In this document: positions 1-8,441 of the stretch, in pieces
Layout of the letters: every line of letters begins with the position of its first letter
Position numbering within the stretch: position 1 is the stretch's first letter
Program-made: the position numbers and the translations under genes
Source: Streptomyces sp. MJM8645
GTDB taxonomy: Bacteria > Actinomycetota > Actinomycetes > Streptomycetales > Streptomycetaceae
Length of the DNA: 64,000 bases
Assembly: GCF_001625365.1 (NCBI RefSeq)
Contig: NZ_LJJF01000002.1
Location: 124,001-188,000, forward strand
Reading direction: 5' to 3'
Notes under the pieces: generated by a model
Databases searched by the model: none
The model's input: the letters and a program-made list of their open reading frames with translations, nothing else
What the model was told of the DNA's origin: nothing

Positions 1-873
1 CTGTCGCTGCGGTCCTGGCTGGAGGACCGCCACACCACCGACCTGCTGGAGGACGCCGACGTCCTGCTCGTCGTCGGCTCCGGCCTGGGCGAACTGTCCA
101 GCAACTACCACACCATGGCGCCGCGCGGCCGGATCATCCAGATCGAGGCCGACGCGGGCAAGCTGGAGGCCAACCACCCGGCCTTCGGCATCCACGCCGA
201 CGCCCGCCTCGCCCTGGCCGCCCTCTCCGACTCGGTACCGGCCGCCGTACCGGACGGACGGGCCGAGGCGGTGGCCGCCGAACTGCTCAAGCGCGTCCAG
301 GAGCGGATCGACGGCCAGGGGCTGGAACTCGAACAGGACTTGCTGGCATCCGTTCGCCACGCGCTACCGGACGACTCGCCGGTCTTCTTCGACATGACGA
401 TCCTCGGCTACTGGGCCTGGTCCGCCTTCGACGCCCGCCGCCCCGGGGCGATGCACTCCGCCCAGGGCGCCGGCGGCCTCGGCTACGGCTACCCCGCCGC
501 ACTGGGCGCCGCCGTGGCCGCGGACGGCCGCCCGGTCCTCGCCGTCTCCGGCGACGGCGGCGCGATGTACTCGCTCGCCGAACTCGCCACCGCCCGCCAA
601 CTCGGCCTCAACGTCACCTGGTTGATCATCGACGACGGCGGTTACGGCATCCTGCGCGAGTACATGACGGGCGCCTTCGGCGAGGCCACCGCCACCGAAC
701 TGGCCCGCCCGGACTTCGTCCGTCTGGCCGAGTCCTTCGGCGTCCCGGCCGCCTTGACCACACCCGACGACCTCGCACGGGACCTGGCCGCCGCACTCGC
801 GGCCCCGGGCCCCAACGTGCTGGTCCTGCCCACCCTGCTGCGGATGTTCGCGCCCACCCACCTGGACGGCTGA
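1..873 (+). CDS. ThDP-dependent decarboxylase/acetolactate synthase-like enzyme, C-terminal part
   Basis: The reading frame is open from the first base, so the N-terminus lies outside the window; about 290 residues remain. They cover part of the central domain and the C-terminal pyrophosphate-binding domain. The ThDP motif is visible as VSGDGGAMYSLAEL followed about 20 residues later by IIDDGGYGILREY, where the usual Asn-Asn is Asp-Asp. The stretch SAQGAGGLGYGYPAALGAA before it is typical of acetolactate synthase, benzoylformate decarboxylase and 2-oxo-acid decarboxylase relatives. Substrate cannot be assigned from this half; an arginine-derived guanidino-oxoacid decarboxylase is one possibility. 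It is followed by a TetR gene on the same strand after 141 bases. Confidence 0.85.
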   Translation: MSLRSWLEDRHTTDLLEDADVLLVVGSGLGELSSNYHTMAPRGRIIQIEADAGKLEANHPAFGIHADARLALAALSDSVPAAVPDGRAEAVAAELLKRVQERIDGQGLELEQDLLASVRHALPDDSPVFFDMTILGYWAWSAFDARRPGAMHSAQGAGGLGYGYPAALGAAVAADGRPVLAVSGDGGAMYSLAELATARQLGLNVTWLIIDDGGYGILREYMTGAFGEATATELARPDFVRLAESFGVPAALTTPDDLARDLAAALAAPGPNVLVLPTLLRMFAPTHLDG

Positions 874-1014
874 ACCACGGAGGGAGCGCGACGGCCGGAC
901 CCCCGCCCCCGCCCTGCGGTCCCCGCCGCCCGGCGCGCTCCCCCATCTGCCCCGCACCACCACGCCCCCGGACCGTCCGACGCCGTTCCACCGGCCCTTG
1001 GATAGGCTGCCGCA

Positions 1015-1629
1015 ATGGCCCTCGACTCCCCCCGGCTGCTGCGCGCCGACGCCGCCCGCAACGCGGAAAAGATCATCCGGGCTGCCCGGGAGGTCTTCAC
1101 CGAACAAGGCCCCGACGCCCTCCTCGACGACGTGGCACGCCGGGCCGGCGTCGGGGCCGCCACGCTCTTCCGCCGTTTCCCCGACAAGGCCGCGCTGCTG
1201 CGGGCCGTACTGGACGAGCGCTTCGGCGAGAACGTCCGCCCCGTCATCCAGGCTGCCGCCCACGACCCCGACCCCGCCTCCGGACTGGCCCGCGTGCTGG
1301 AAGCGGCACTGGAATCGGTGGCCGGCGACTACAACGTGCTGGCCGCCGCCCGCTCCGCCGGCGTCCTGACCCCGGCGACCGGGCAGGAGTTCTTCGCCGC
1401 CCTCGACGCTCTCCTGGCGCGCGGTCAGCACGCAGGTGTGATCCGCGCCGACCTCGTACCCGACGACCTGCACCGCGTCGTCGTCATGCTGGTCTCGGTG
1501 CTGTGGACGATGGAACCCCACGAGGACGGCTGGCGCCGGTACCTGGCCCTGGTCCTCGACGGCCTCACCCCCGCCGGGGCGCGCCCGCTGCCCTGCCCCG
1601 CCCCCGCACTGCACACCCGCACACCCTGA
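1015..1629 (+). CDS. TetR family transcriptional regulator
   Basis: The 204-residue protein has a TetR N-terminal helix-turn-helix at about residues 10-60 (NAEKIIRAAREVFTEQG, then DDVARRAGVGAATLFRRFPDK), which is the signature of the family. The remainder is a helical ligand-binding domain of usual length. The ATG is preceded by GGATAGG at a workable distance. It converges on the ferredoxin/P450 pair across a strong shared terminator, so it may regulate that pair or the ThDP enzyme upstream; the sequence does not decide between them. Confidence 0.92.
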   Translation: MALDSPRLLRADAARNAEKIIRAAREVFTEQGPDALLDDVARRAGVGAATLFRRFPDKAALLRAVLDERFGENVRPVIQAAAHDPDPASGLARVLEAALESVAGDYNVLAAARSAGVLTPATGQEFFAALDALLARGQHAGVIRADLVPDDLHRVVVMLVSVLWTMEPHEDGWRRYLALVLDGLTPAGARPLPCPAPALHTRTP

Positions 1630-1639
1630 CGCCGAGGCG

Positions 1640-1673
1640 GGTGCCGGCCGCCCTTGCGGGGGCGGCCGGCACC
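1640..1673. terminator. bidirectional hairpin terminator
   Basis: A perfect 13-bp inverted repeat (GGTGCCGGCCGCC, 8-base loop, exact complement) lies between the convergent TetR and ferredoxin genes, 10 bases after one stop and 21 bases from the other. It can serve both strands. Confidence 0.8.
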
Positions 1674-1694
1674 ACCGGCCGCTAGCGCACCGGA

Positions 1695-1928
1695 TCAGCT
1701 CACCGGGTGCACCCGGATCGCCGAGGCCGGGCACATGGCGGCCGCCTGGCGGGCCAGTTCCGCCGCCCGTGCGCCGGGCTCGGCGGCGAGCACGACGACC
1801 TGCCCGGCCTCGTCCTGGTCGAACACCAGCGGCGCGGTCACCGCGCACTGCCCCGACGACACGCACCGCGAGGTGTCCGCCTCCACCCGCGCGACCGGCC
1901 GCTCGCGCGGCTGCTCCCCGCTCACCAC
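1695..1928 (-). CDS. 3Fe-4S type ferredoxin
   Basis: This 77-residue ferredoxin starts at a GTG overlapping the P450 stop by 7 bases. The cluster ligands are visible: DTSRCVSSGQC near residues 18-28 and AAMCPASAI near residue 65. The spacing, with the second Cys of a 4Fe motif missing, fits the single-cluster ferredoxins that feed electrons to actinomycete P450s. Because of the overlap it is almost certainly translated with the P450 and acts as its cytoplasmic redox partner. No ferredoxin reductase is encoded nearby. Confidence 0.92.
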   Translation of the reverse strand: MVSGEQPRERPVARVEADTSRCVSSGQCAVTAPLVFDQDEAGQVVVLAAEPGARAAELARQAAAMCPASAIRVHPVS

Positions 1929-3130
1929 AGGACCGGGACCTCGCTGAGGCCGCCCGCCAGCCGCTCGTCGTGGTCGCGCAGGCTCCGCGCGTCCACCGCC
2001 AGCCGCAGGTCGGGGAAGCGCCGGAACAGCGCGGTCAGCGCGACCTGCATCTCGGTGCGTGCCAGCACGTTGCCGATGCAGTAGTGGCCGCCGTGCCCGA
2101 AGGCCAGGTGCGCGTTGGGGGAACGCGACGGGTCGAAGGTGTCCGGCTCCTCGAACACCCGCCCGTCCCGGTTCGCGGCGTTGATCGCCACCAGCACCGC
2201 CTCGCCCCGCGCGATCGTGGTCCCCGCGACGGTGACGTCCTCGCGGGCGTAGCGGGTCAGGCCCAGGCCACCGGGCGAGGCCATCCGCAGGACCTCCTCC
2301 ACGGTGGCGCGGGCCAGCGTCTCCGGGTCGGCGGCGAAGCGGTCCCGCCGGCCGGTGTCGCTCAGCAGGAACAGGACTCCCAGGTCGATCCGGGCCGACG
2401 TCGTCTCGTGGCCGGCGAACAGCAGCCCCACCGCCAGCCGGGTCATCTCCCCCTCGGTGAACGAGGGGTCCTCCGCCTGCACGGCCAGGATGTCGCTGAT
2501 CACGTCCTGCCCCGGCTGCTTCCGCTTCTCCTCGGCGATGCCGGCCACGTACGCCTCGAACTCGGCCATGGCCGCGGCGCCGTCGGCCCCGCCGTACAGC
2601 GCGGCGATCCGCTCCGACCAGCCGCGCAGCAGGCCCCGGTCCGCGACCGGCACACCCAGCAGCTCGCAGATCACCATCACCGGCAACGGGAACGACAGGT
2701 GGTCGTGCAGGTTGACGGCGCGTTCCGGATCCCGCGCGCGCTCCTCCTCCATCGCGTCCAGGCAGGATGCGGCGAGTTCCCCGATCCTCTCGCCCAGCCG
2801 GCGCATCCGCGGAGCGCTGAACGCGGGCGCCAGCATCCGCCGCATCCGCGTGTGCTCGCGGTCCTCTTCCTCTGGCGAGGGGGCGGGGCGCGTGTGCAGC
2901 GCCGACTCCGAGATCCTCGGCGCGCCCTCGGAATCGGGGCGCAGCCGGGAGAACCGGGCGTCGCTCAGAACCTCCCGGGCCTCCTCGTAGCGGGTCACCA
3001 GCCAGGCCGGGTCGCCGGCGGGTGTCGTCACCCGCGTGATCGGGCCTTCCTCGCGCAGGCGCGCGAACAGCGGCGCCAGGTCCAGGGCGTCGGGGCGCTC
3101 GAAGGGTAACTGCGGTGCGGGGGCGGTCAT
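1922..3130 (-). CDS. cytochrome P450 (CYP105-like bacterial class)
   Basis: This 402-residue heme monooxygenase has all class motifs: the oxygen-activating I-helix LLFAGHETTS, the K-helix EEVLR (ExxR), the acidic ERR-region equivalent FDPSR, and the heme loop FGHGGHYCIG with thiolate Cys351. The ATG at 3130 is chosen because GGAGACCACC precedes it and the following residues match a normal bacterial P450 N-terminus; the longer open frame upstream is not P450-like. It overlaps the ferredoxin gene, forming a two-gene redox unit. Substrate is unknown. A short palindrome about 110 bases upstream may be an operator. Confidence 0.95.
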   Translation of the reverse strand: MTAPAPQLPFERPDALDLAPLFARLREEGPITRVTTPAGDPAWLVTRYEEAREVLSDARFSRLRPDSEGAPRISESALHTRPAPSPEEEDREHTRMRRMLAPAFSAPRMRRLGERIGELAASCLDAMEEERARDPERAVNLHDHLSFPLPVMVICELLGVPVADRGLLRGWSERIAALYGGADGAAAMAEFEAYVAGIAEEKRKQPGQDVISDILAVQAEDPSFTEGEMTRLAVGLLFAGHETTSARIDLGVLFLLSDTGRRDRFAADPETLARATVEEVLRMASPGGLGLTRYAREDVTVAGTTIARGEAVLVAINAANRDGRVFEEPDTFDPSRSPNAHLAFGHGGHYCIGNVLARTEMQVALTALFRRFPDLRLAVDARSLRDHDERLAGGLSEVPVLW

Positions 3131-3240
3131 GGTGGTCTCCTCACCGGCCAAAGGCCACAAGAGCAGCGAACGCTTGGCAGAACCGCCCTCTCCTGCACGT
3201 CCAGGCCAGGGCGGACGAGCGGCGTCCCCGGCCAACAAGT

Positions 3241-3254
3241 GAGAGTCAGCTCTC
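3241..3254. promoter_or_regulatory. candidate operator upstream of the P450
   Basis: GAGAG-TCAG-CTCTC is a short inverted repeat about 110 bases upstream of the P450 start, in a comparatively AT-containing stretch. It could bind a dimeric regulator such as the nearby TetR protein. It is short enough to arise by chance, so this is only a candidate. Confidence 0.3.
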
Positions 3255-3406
3255 TCTTCTCTCGGGAGCGTAACACCGTCGGCACGCACAGTCAGCCACT
3301 GGGCGAGATCGGCCCGTTCGGTGACGGAGCGGGCCCGGCTCTCGGGAGAGTCGAACGGAAATCGGCGGCGGCGGGGGCCTTGATTCCGGTTCGGCGACGC
3401 ACCTGA

Positions 3407-3545
3407 CGCAGCGGCCTGGGCGCGCAGACCGGCGCCCGCTACACCCGCATCCCGCTCACCGGCCGCATCCTCGCCGACGGCGACACGAGCGTCCGCTTCC
3501 GGATCACCGCCGCACACGACCCGGGCGCCACGCTCCAGCACCTGA
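3407..3545 (+). pseudogene. orphan coding fragment, unknown family
   Basis: Within the 680-base gap between the P450 and the HxlR gene, one frame shows about 45 codons with nearly all G/C third positions, reading ARYTRIPLTGRILADGD and then TSVRFRITAAHDPGATLQHL. There is no start codon and a TGA stands just upstream, so this looks like the tail of a lost gene, possibly a beta-sandwich or secreted hydrolase domain. The rest of the gap (3131-3400 and 3550-3810) shows no gene. Confidence 0.35.
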
Positions 3546-3810
3546 CCGTGCAGCATCCTCTACGCCGCCCCGCAGCCCGGCCGGGCGTGACCGCAGGCAC
3601 CACCCCGCACACGCACCCACCACACCCGCGCCGCGAAACGCGGGTCGGACACCACCCCGGCCCAGGCGGGCTCAGCCTCGCAACCTCGCACAAGCCGGAC
3701 GGAAAGCGCCGGTGGCGCCACCCGGCGTGCACGCCGCCGCGGGACTCGCAGTCCTTGGTGCGGCACGCGGCGGAGCCGCTCCGCCGCCGGCCCCGCGACC
3801 GGCCCGGCGG

Positions 3811-4218
3811 TCACCCCGCCGACGCACCGCCGGCCGCGCCGGCCACGTCGAGCGGGAGCCGCTCCGGCCCACCGGAGCAGGGTGCACCGCCGTTCAGGTG
3901 CGTGGCCGCCCACCGCCCCAGCTCGGCCAACGCGGGCTCCAACGCGTTGCCCGCTTCGGTCAGCCGATAGGAGACCCGCAGCGGAGGGCCGGCGTCCACC
4001 TCTCGCAGGATCAGGCCGGCCTCGCCGAGTTCGGTGAGCCGCTCCGAGAGCATGCGCTCGCTGATGCCCGGGATGGCCCGCCGAAGATCGGCGAAGTACA
4101 CGGGCCCCGGGATCAGGGTGACGACGATCAGGCCCGTCCACCGCTTGCCGAAGAGCTGGAAGACGCGCGCAATGCCCTCGTCGGCCTTCCTGCATGCCTG
4201 CTCGCCGTGATTCGCCAT
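3811..4218 (-). CDS. HxlR family transcriptional regulator
   Basis: This 135-residue winged-helix protein carries the HxlR pattern: an early Cys (GEQACRKADEG), then RVFQLFGKRWTGLIV, FADLRRAIPGISERMLSERL and GLILREVDAGPPLRVSYRLTE. Members bind palindromic operators as dimers and often respond to electrophiles or quinones through the N-terminal Cys. It is divergent from an azoreductase gene across about 100 bases containing strong inverted repeats, the usual arrangement of a regulator controlling a detoxifying flavoenzyme. The C-terminal 25 residues are extra Gly/Ala-rich sequence. Confidence 0.93.
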   Translation of the reverse strand: MANHGEQACRKADEGIARVFQLFGKRWTGLIVVTLIPGPVYFADLRRAIPGISERMLSERLTELGEAGLILREVDAGPPLRVSYRLTEAGNALEPALAELGRWAATHLNGGAPCSGGPERLPLDVAGAAGGASAG

Positions 4219-4241
4219 GCCACCAGGGTAGCCCTCGACCT

Positions 4242-4286
4242 ACGTAGCTTTAGAAAAGTAAGTAGCTATGTTATTACTAGCTACGT
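4242..4286. promoter_or_regulatory. HxlR-type operator region between divergent genes
   Basis: ACGTAGCT (4242-4249) and AGCTACGT (4279-4286) form an exact inverted pair. A nested pair AGTAA/TTACT surrounds a central GTAGCTATG. The stretch is AT-rich compared with its surroundings and sits between the divergent HxlR and azoreductase starts, so it probably holds both promoters and the HxlR binding sites. Confidence 0.65.
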
Positions 4287-4319
4287 AAGAAACCTCAGCC
4301 CCTAGCTCTGGAGCCCTCC

Positions 4320-4967
4320 ATGGCCACCCTGCTGCACCTCGACTCCTCCGCCCTGCCCCACGGCTCCGCCTCCCGCGAGGTCACGGCCACCTTCCGCAAG
4401 GCATGGGAGGAGCAGCACCCCGAGGGCACGGTCGTCTACCGCGACCTCGCGGCCGAGCCGCTGCCGCACCTCACCGCTGCCGGCATCACGGCCGCCTTCG
4501 CCGACCCGGCCGACCACACGGACGAGCAGAAGGCCGCTTTCGCCCTGCGCACCGAGCTGGCCGCGGAGCTGGAGAACGCGGACGCGGTGCTCATCGGCGC
4601 CCCCATGTACAACTTCACGATCCCCTCCAGCCTCAAGGCGTGGCTGGACCACGTGATCATCATGGGCCGCACCGGCGGTGAGAACTCCTCCGTCGCGGGC
4701 AAGCCCGTCACCGTCGTCGCCAGCCGCGGCGGCTCCTACGCGCCGGGCACCCCCCGCGAGGACTTCGAGTTCGCGGCCAACTACCTGGAGAAGGCGCTGA
4801 CCGGCCTGCTCGGCCTCAAGGTCGACGTCATCACGCCCGAACTGACCCTGGCCCGCACCGTCCCCGCGATGGCCAACCTGGTCGACCTGTCGGACGCCTC
4901 CCGCGCCCAGGCCCACGAGCAGGCCGCTGCCAAGGCCAAGGCCCTCGCCGCCGGCCTCTCCGCCTGA
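4320..4967 (+). CDS. azoR: FMN-dependent NADH-azoreductase
   Basis: This 215-residue flavodoxin-fold protein matches AzoR/AcpD: LLHLDSSALPHGSASREVT at the N-terminus for the FMN phosphate, APMYNFTIPSSLKAWLDHV in the middle, and ASRGGSYAPG near residue 140. It should reduce azo bonds and quinones by two-electron transfer from NADH in the cytoplasm. It is divergent from an HxlR regulator and followed by a YceI-like gene, consistent with a small quinone/electrophile response unit. A hairpin terminator follows at 5037. Confidence 0.93.
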   Translation: MATLLHLDSSALPHGSASREVTATFRKAWEEQHPEGTVVYRDLAAEPLPHLTAAGITAAFADPADHTDEQKAAFALRTELAAELENADAVLIGAPMYNFTIPSSLKAWLDHVIIMGRTGGENSSVAGKPVTVVASRGGSYAPGTPREDFEFAANYLEKALTGLLGLKVDVITPELTLARTVPAMANLVDLSDASRAQAHEQAAAKAKALAAGLSA

Positions 4968-5036
4968 CCAGCACCTGCGGGCCGTACACCGGCACGGTGC
5001 GGACCGAACCCGGCCCGCACCACCGCCACTGATGCC

Positions 5037-5057
5037 GTCGCGGGGCCGCCCCGCGAC
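5037..5057. terminator. hairpin after azoreductase
   Basis: GTCGCGGGG, a 3-base loop, and the exact complement CCCCGCGAC form a 9-bp stem 70 bases after the azoreductase stop and before the YceI-like gene. It may terminate or only attenuate transcription into that gene. Confidence 0.5.
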
Positions 5058-5215
5058 GCCCCCGCGACGACGGACTCCTCCGGATTCAGGCCCCGCCACA
5101 CCACCACCGGGCGGAAGCAGGCACGCGACTCACCAGCCCGCGACGCCACACCCCACCCAAGCACCACTGCCTGCCCCAAACGCCACTGCCTGCCCCACCG
5201 CGAAAGACGGTCGCC

Positions 5216-5764
5216 ATGACCCGCCGCACCACCGACCCCGCCCAGCCCTCCACCAGGCTGTCCGACCTCAGCACCGGCCCCTGGGTCCTGGACCCGGCCA
5301 CGTCATCAGTGGAGATCAAGCACAAGTCGATGTGGGGACTGGCCACGATCAGGGCCGCCTTCACCAAGCTCAGCGGCGAAGGCGAGATCAGCCCCGACGG
5401 CTCCGCGCACGGCACACTGACCGTCGAGGCCGCGTCGATCCTCAGCAAGCAGGCCAAACTCGACACCCACCTGCGCTCCGCGGACTTCTTCGACGTCGAC
5501 AGGTATCCGACGTTCACCTTCACCGCCACCCGCGTCGTCGCCGACAGCGCCGGAACCGCCAAGGTCACCGGCAGCCTCACCGTGCTCGGCACCACCCGCC
5601 CGCTCACCTTCACCGCCCGCGCCACCGCCGCCGGCCCGCACGAGGTGGCCCTCAGCGGCGAGATCACCATCGACCGCAACGACTTCGGCATGAACTGGAA
5701 CAGAGCCGCAATGATCAAGGGCCTCACCACCGTCACCCTCACCACCCGCTTCACCCACCGCTGA
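5216..5764 (+). CDS. YceI-like family protein
   Basis: This 182-residue protein has the YceI lipocalin-like pattern: PWVLDPATSSVEIKHKSMWG at the start, DTHLRSADFFDVDRYPTFTF in the middle and ITIDRNDFGMNWN near the end. The family binds polyisoprenoid-like or amphipathic ligands in a beta-barrel. There is no signal peptide, so it should be cytoplasmic, as is common for actinomycete members. Its position behind the HxlR/azoreductase pair suggests co-induction, perhaps to bind quinone-like compounds; that is inference. Confidence 0.92.
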   Translation: MTRRTTDPAQPSTRLSDLSTGPWVLDPATSSVEIKHKSMWGLATIRAAFTKLSGEGEISPDGSAHGTLTVEAASILSKQAKLDTHLRSADFFDVDRYPTFTFTATRVVADSAGTAKVTGSLTVLGTTRPLTFTARATAAGPHEVALSGEITIDRNDFGMNWNRAAMIKGLTTVTLTTRFTHR

Positions 5765-5881
5765 CCCACCGCTGACCCACCGGTCCCCGCCCCCGACCCG
5801 GCCCCGTACCGGGGCGGGCCCTGGAAGCGGAGCTGACGAGGTTGATCCGCAGGTTCCGCGGCACCTCACCGGCCGCGTTGC

Positions 5882-6123
5882 GTGGACGTACTCGACTTCG
5901 TCCTGTGGCTGCGGACGTGCCACAACCCGGCGCGGGACCGGCGCCGACCGGATGCGCCCGTGCCGGGATCGCTGAACGCGCCACCGGCAAGCCGTACCTG
6001 AGGTCGGGCTACGCCCCGGCCACCGTCAACCACGCGGTGTCGGTGCTGGCGGCGTTCTACGACCACCATCTGCAGACCGGGCAGGGTCCCGTCGTCTCCC
6101 CGGTGCCGCCGCAGTCCCGTGAG
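5882..6123 (+). pseudogene. tyrosine recombinase (integrase) remnant with frameshift
   Basis: Two frames together read like the N-terminal core-binding region of an actinomycete tyrosine integrase: VDVLDFVLWLRTCHNPARD in one frame from 5882, then, after an apparent one-base loss near 5980, TGKPYLRSGYAPATVNH and VLAAFYDHHLQTGQGPVVSP in the next. The catalytic domain is absent, and the sequence runs into the end of the RidA gene. This is a dead trace of an integrated element. Confidence 0.7.
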
Positions 6124-6181
6124 AACCTCACGTCCGTCGCGACGGGCTCCTGGGCCAGGGCGCCGGCCCAGGAGCGGCGGT

Positions 6182-6604
6182 CTACCGGGATGCGGCGGGA
6201 TACGCGGCGGTCGCGCGGATTTCGACGAGGAGTCCCGGGCTGGCGAGGCCGCTGACCCCGATGATCGTCCAGGTCGGGTAGGGCGCCTTGACGAGGCGCT
6301 GCTTGGCCTCGATGAAGCCGGGCAAGTGCCGGCGGATGTCGACGTGGTAGCTGGTGACGTCGACGAGGGCGGACGGGTCGAGGTTCTCCAGTCGAAGGAT
6401 CTCTTCGATCTTCCGGATGGCGATCTCGGTCTGCTCTTCGATGGTGTCCGGGATGGTTCCGTCGGCGCGGCGACCGATCGTTCCGGCGATGAACAGGAGG
6501 CCGTGCGCGCGGACCGCGGCGGAATAACCGAAGCTCGCGAAGGCGCTGGTGGTTTGCCCGAAGACTGCGTTGTCCTCGGGGATCGCGACGGTGTGGACGG
6601 TCAT
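6182..6604 (-). CDS. RidA/YjgF family protein
   Basis: At 140 residues this is a standard RidA-fold protein, with GLLFIAGTIGRRADGTIPD, the allosteric-region stretch VDVTSYHVDIRRHLPGF and a C-terminal LVEIRATAAYP containing the Arg that, in RidA, binds the imine carboxylate. RidA proteins hydrolyse reactive enamine/imine intermediates or act in degradation pathways. It lies 68 bases after an HD-domain gene on the same strand, and the pair is divergent from a GlxA-type regulator, so the three probably form one regulon. Confidence 0.92.
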   Translation of the reverse strand: MTVHTVAIPEDNAVFGQTTSAFASFGYSAAVRAHGLLFIAGTIGRRADGTIPDTIEEQTEIAIRKIEEILRLENLDPSALVDVTSYHVDIRRHLPGFIEAKQRLVKAPYPTWTIIGVSGLASPGLLVEIRATAAYPAASR

Positions 6605-6672
6605 TGCGGTGCTTCCTTTTCTTTGGTGACGCGGTCGTGTTCTTCGGTGACGCGGTCGTCGAGTCCGTGGAG

Positions 6673-7347
6673 TCAGTTGCCCCAGCGGGACGAACGGCAG
6701 GCGTGCTCCAGCCGGGTCCGGCCGAAGGTCTCGCGTTCACGGAGGAATTCGCCGGGGATCGTGTACCGGGGTGCGTTCTTCGGGTCTTTCGCGGCCTGCG
6801 CGACGATCGCGTCGGTGAGTGAGCGGATCATGTCCAGCCGTGGATAGGCGGCGTGCACGGCGTCGGCCTGCTCGTCGGTGACGGCGTCGATGTGGGCGGC
6901 GCCGATCGGGCCACCGAAGTCGAGTGCGACGCCCTCGCGGACGAGCACGCACAGCGTGCCGCGGCGTTCTGCGATACCCGGGGAGGTGTGGAGGGCGATG
7001 GCCTGCCAGACCTGGTCGGCATCGATTGCGGGTACTCCGCGGTCGGTGAGGAATGTGGCGGCCCGGTCGGCGCCTTCGACCTCGAACCGTTGGTTGTGCG
7101 GGCCGTCCGACGCCACGCCGAGGTCGTGCATCGCGCACGCGGCGAACAACAGGTCGTCCTGGTAGTCGTGGCCGACGACCAGGCCGAGGCGGCCGGCAAC
7201 CAGCCGGGCGAACAGGTAGCTGCGGATGCTGTGGTTGAAGACGGACGGCGTTTCCACCGGTCGGATGAGGTTCATGACGGCGTCGGCAAGCGGTGTGCCT
7301 GGCAGCGTGATCAGGTCGGCGGCCGCCTCGTGGGTAGGTCCGGTCAT
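6673..7347 (-). CDS. HD domain hydrolase, cyanamide hydratase-like
   Basis: This 224-residue protein has an HD-superfamily metal site: ETPSVFNHSIRSYLFARLVA supplies the first His, LLFAACAMHDLG the HD pair, and AIALHTSPGIAERRG a later His. The order and length fit the cyanamide-hydratase-like branch, which acts on small nitriles or nucleotides. It is the first gene of a two-gene operon with a RidA protein, divergent from a GlxA-like regulator. Substrate is not readable from sequence. Confidence 0.82.
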   Translation of the reverse strand: MTGPTHEAAADLITLPGTPLADAVMNLIRPVETPSVFNHSIRSYLFARLVAGRLGLVVGHDYQDDLLFAACAMHDLGVASDGPHNQRFEVEGADRAATFLTDRGVPAIDADQVWQAIALHTSPGIAERRGTLCVLVREGVALDFGGPIGAAHIDAVTDEQADAVHAAYPRLDMIRSLTDAIVAQAAKDPKNAPRYTIPGEFLRERETFGRTRLEHACRSSRWGN

Positions 7348-7406
7348 GTCTTCAGCCTGGCCGTGACCGCCCTGACCTGGTGAGAGGCAAAATTTCCTTA
7401 CTTCGC

Positions 7407-7412
7407 TAGAAT
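7407..7412 (+). promoter_or_regulatory. candidate -10 for a leaderless transcript
   Basis: TAGAAT lies 7 bases before the ATG at 7419 in a locally AT-rich stretch, and no Shine-Dalgarno sequence is visible. This spacing would put transcription start at or next to the ATG of the GlxA-type gene. Confidence 0.35.
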
Positions 7413-7418
7413 CCTGCC

Positions 7419-8399
7419 ATGGCAGTGCATCGAGTCGCGGTCCTGGCGCTGGACGGGGTCACCCCCCTCGACCTGGCGATCCCGACGCAGATCTTCACCA
7501 CCCGGCCGGAAACCCCCTACGAGATGACCCTGTGCGCGCTTCAGCCGAAGGTGGCCACCAGCGCGGGTTTCGCCCTGCTCGCCGACGAGGGCCTGGAGCG
7601 GGTGAGCACCGCCGACACCGTGATCGTGCCGGGATTCGACCTGATCCTCCCGTTGCCGGACGCCGTGCTCGAGACACTGGCCGGAGCCCGCGACCGAGGC
7701 AAGCGCGTGGTGTCGATCTGCACGGGCGCCTTCGCGCTGGCCGCGGCGGGCGTCCTGGACGGGCTGCACGCCACGACCCACTGGAAGCACATCGACGAGT
7801 TCGAGCGGAGCTTCCCGGCCGTCTCGGTCGACCGCGACGTGCTCTACGTCGACGAGGGCGACGTGCTCACCTCGGCCGGGGTGTGCTGCGGCATCGACCT
7901 GTGCCTGCATATCGTGCGCCGCGACCTGGGCGCGGAGATGGCCAACCAGATCGCCCGCGGTCTGGTCGCCGCCCCGCACCGAGACGGTGGGCAGGCCCAG
8001 TACGTGCCGGCTCCCGTCGCGGTGGCCGGCGAGGCGTCGCTGTCCGGTACCCGTGGATGGGCCCTGCAGCGGCTCGGCGAGCCGCTCTCGCTGCGCGTGC
8101 TCGCCCGGCACGCGGGCCTCTCGCAGCGCACCTTCATGCGCCGGTTCACCGAGGAGACGGGCACGACCCCGTTGCAGTGGATGCTCAACGCCCGGCTGGG
8201 CAGGGCGAGGGAGCTGCTGGAATCCACGGACCGCTCGGTGGAGCAGGTGGCGCGGGACTGCGGGCTGGGCACGGCGGCCAACCTGCGGCTGCACTTCCGG
8301 CGCGCACTGGACACCACCCCCACCGCCTACCGCCGCACCTTCACACGCTCGACGTCGCGCAGTCCGGCCTGTTCACCAGCGGTCACGCCCTCGGACTGA
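7419..8399 (+). CDS. GlxA family regulator (DJ-1/PfpI domain plus AraC HTH)
   Basis: The 326-residue protein has a DJ-1/PfpI-like N-terminal domain (about 1-190; VAVLALDGVTPLDLAIPTQIF, RVVSICTGAFALAAAGVLDG with the nucleophile-elbow Cys) and a C-terminal AraC helix-turn-helix (about 215-310; LSLRVLARHAGLSQRTFMRRF, then VEQVARDCGLGTAANLRLHF). GlxA-type proteins are transcription regulators; the amidase-like domain is usually a sensor. It is divergent from the HD-domain/RidA operon and probably controls it. A hairpin terminator follows. Confidence 0.95.
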   Translation: MAVHRVAVLALDGVTPLDLAIPTQIFTTRPETPYEMTLCALQPKVATSAGFALLADEGLERVSTADTVIVPGFDLILPLPDAVLETLAGARDRGKRVVSICTGAFALAAAGVLDGLHATTHWKHIDEFERSFPAVSVDRDVLYVDEGDVLTSAGVCCGIDLCLHIVRRDLGAEMANQIARGLVAAPHRDGGQAQYVPAPVAVAGEASLSGTRGWALQRLGEPLSLRVLARHAGLSQRTFMRRFTEETGTTPLQWMLNARLGRARELLESTDRSVEQVARDCGLGTAANLRLHFRRALDTTPTAYRRTFTRSTSRSPACSPAVTPSD

Positions 8400-8441
8400 G
8401 AACGGCCACCACGACACTGAGAGTCCTTGCCGGGGCGGGAT

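Noticed and set aside
364..1866. 500-residue minus-strand open frame
   Set aside because: It lies antisense to the ThDP enzyme and TetR genes, is Gly/Arg-rich and matches no family; it is a product of high GC content.
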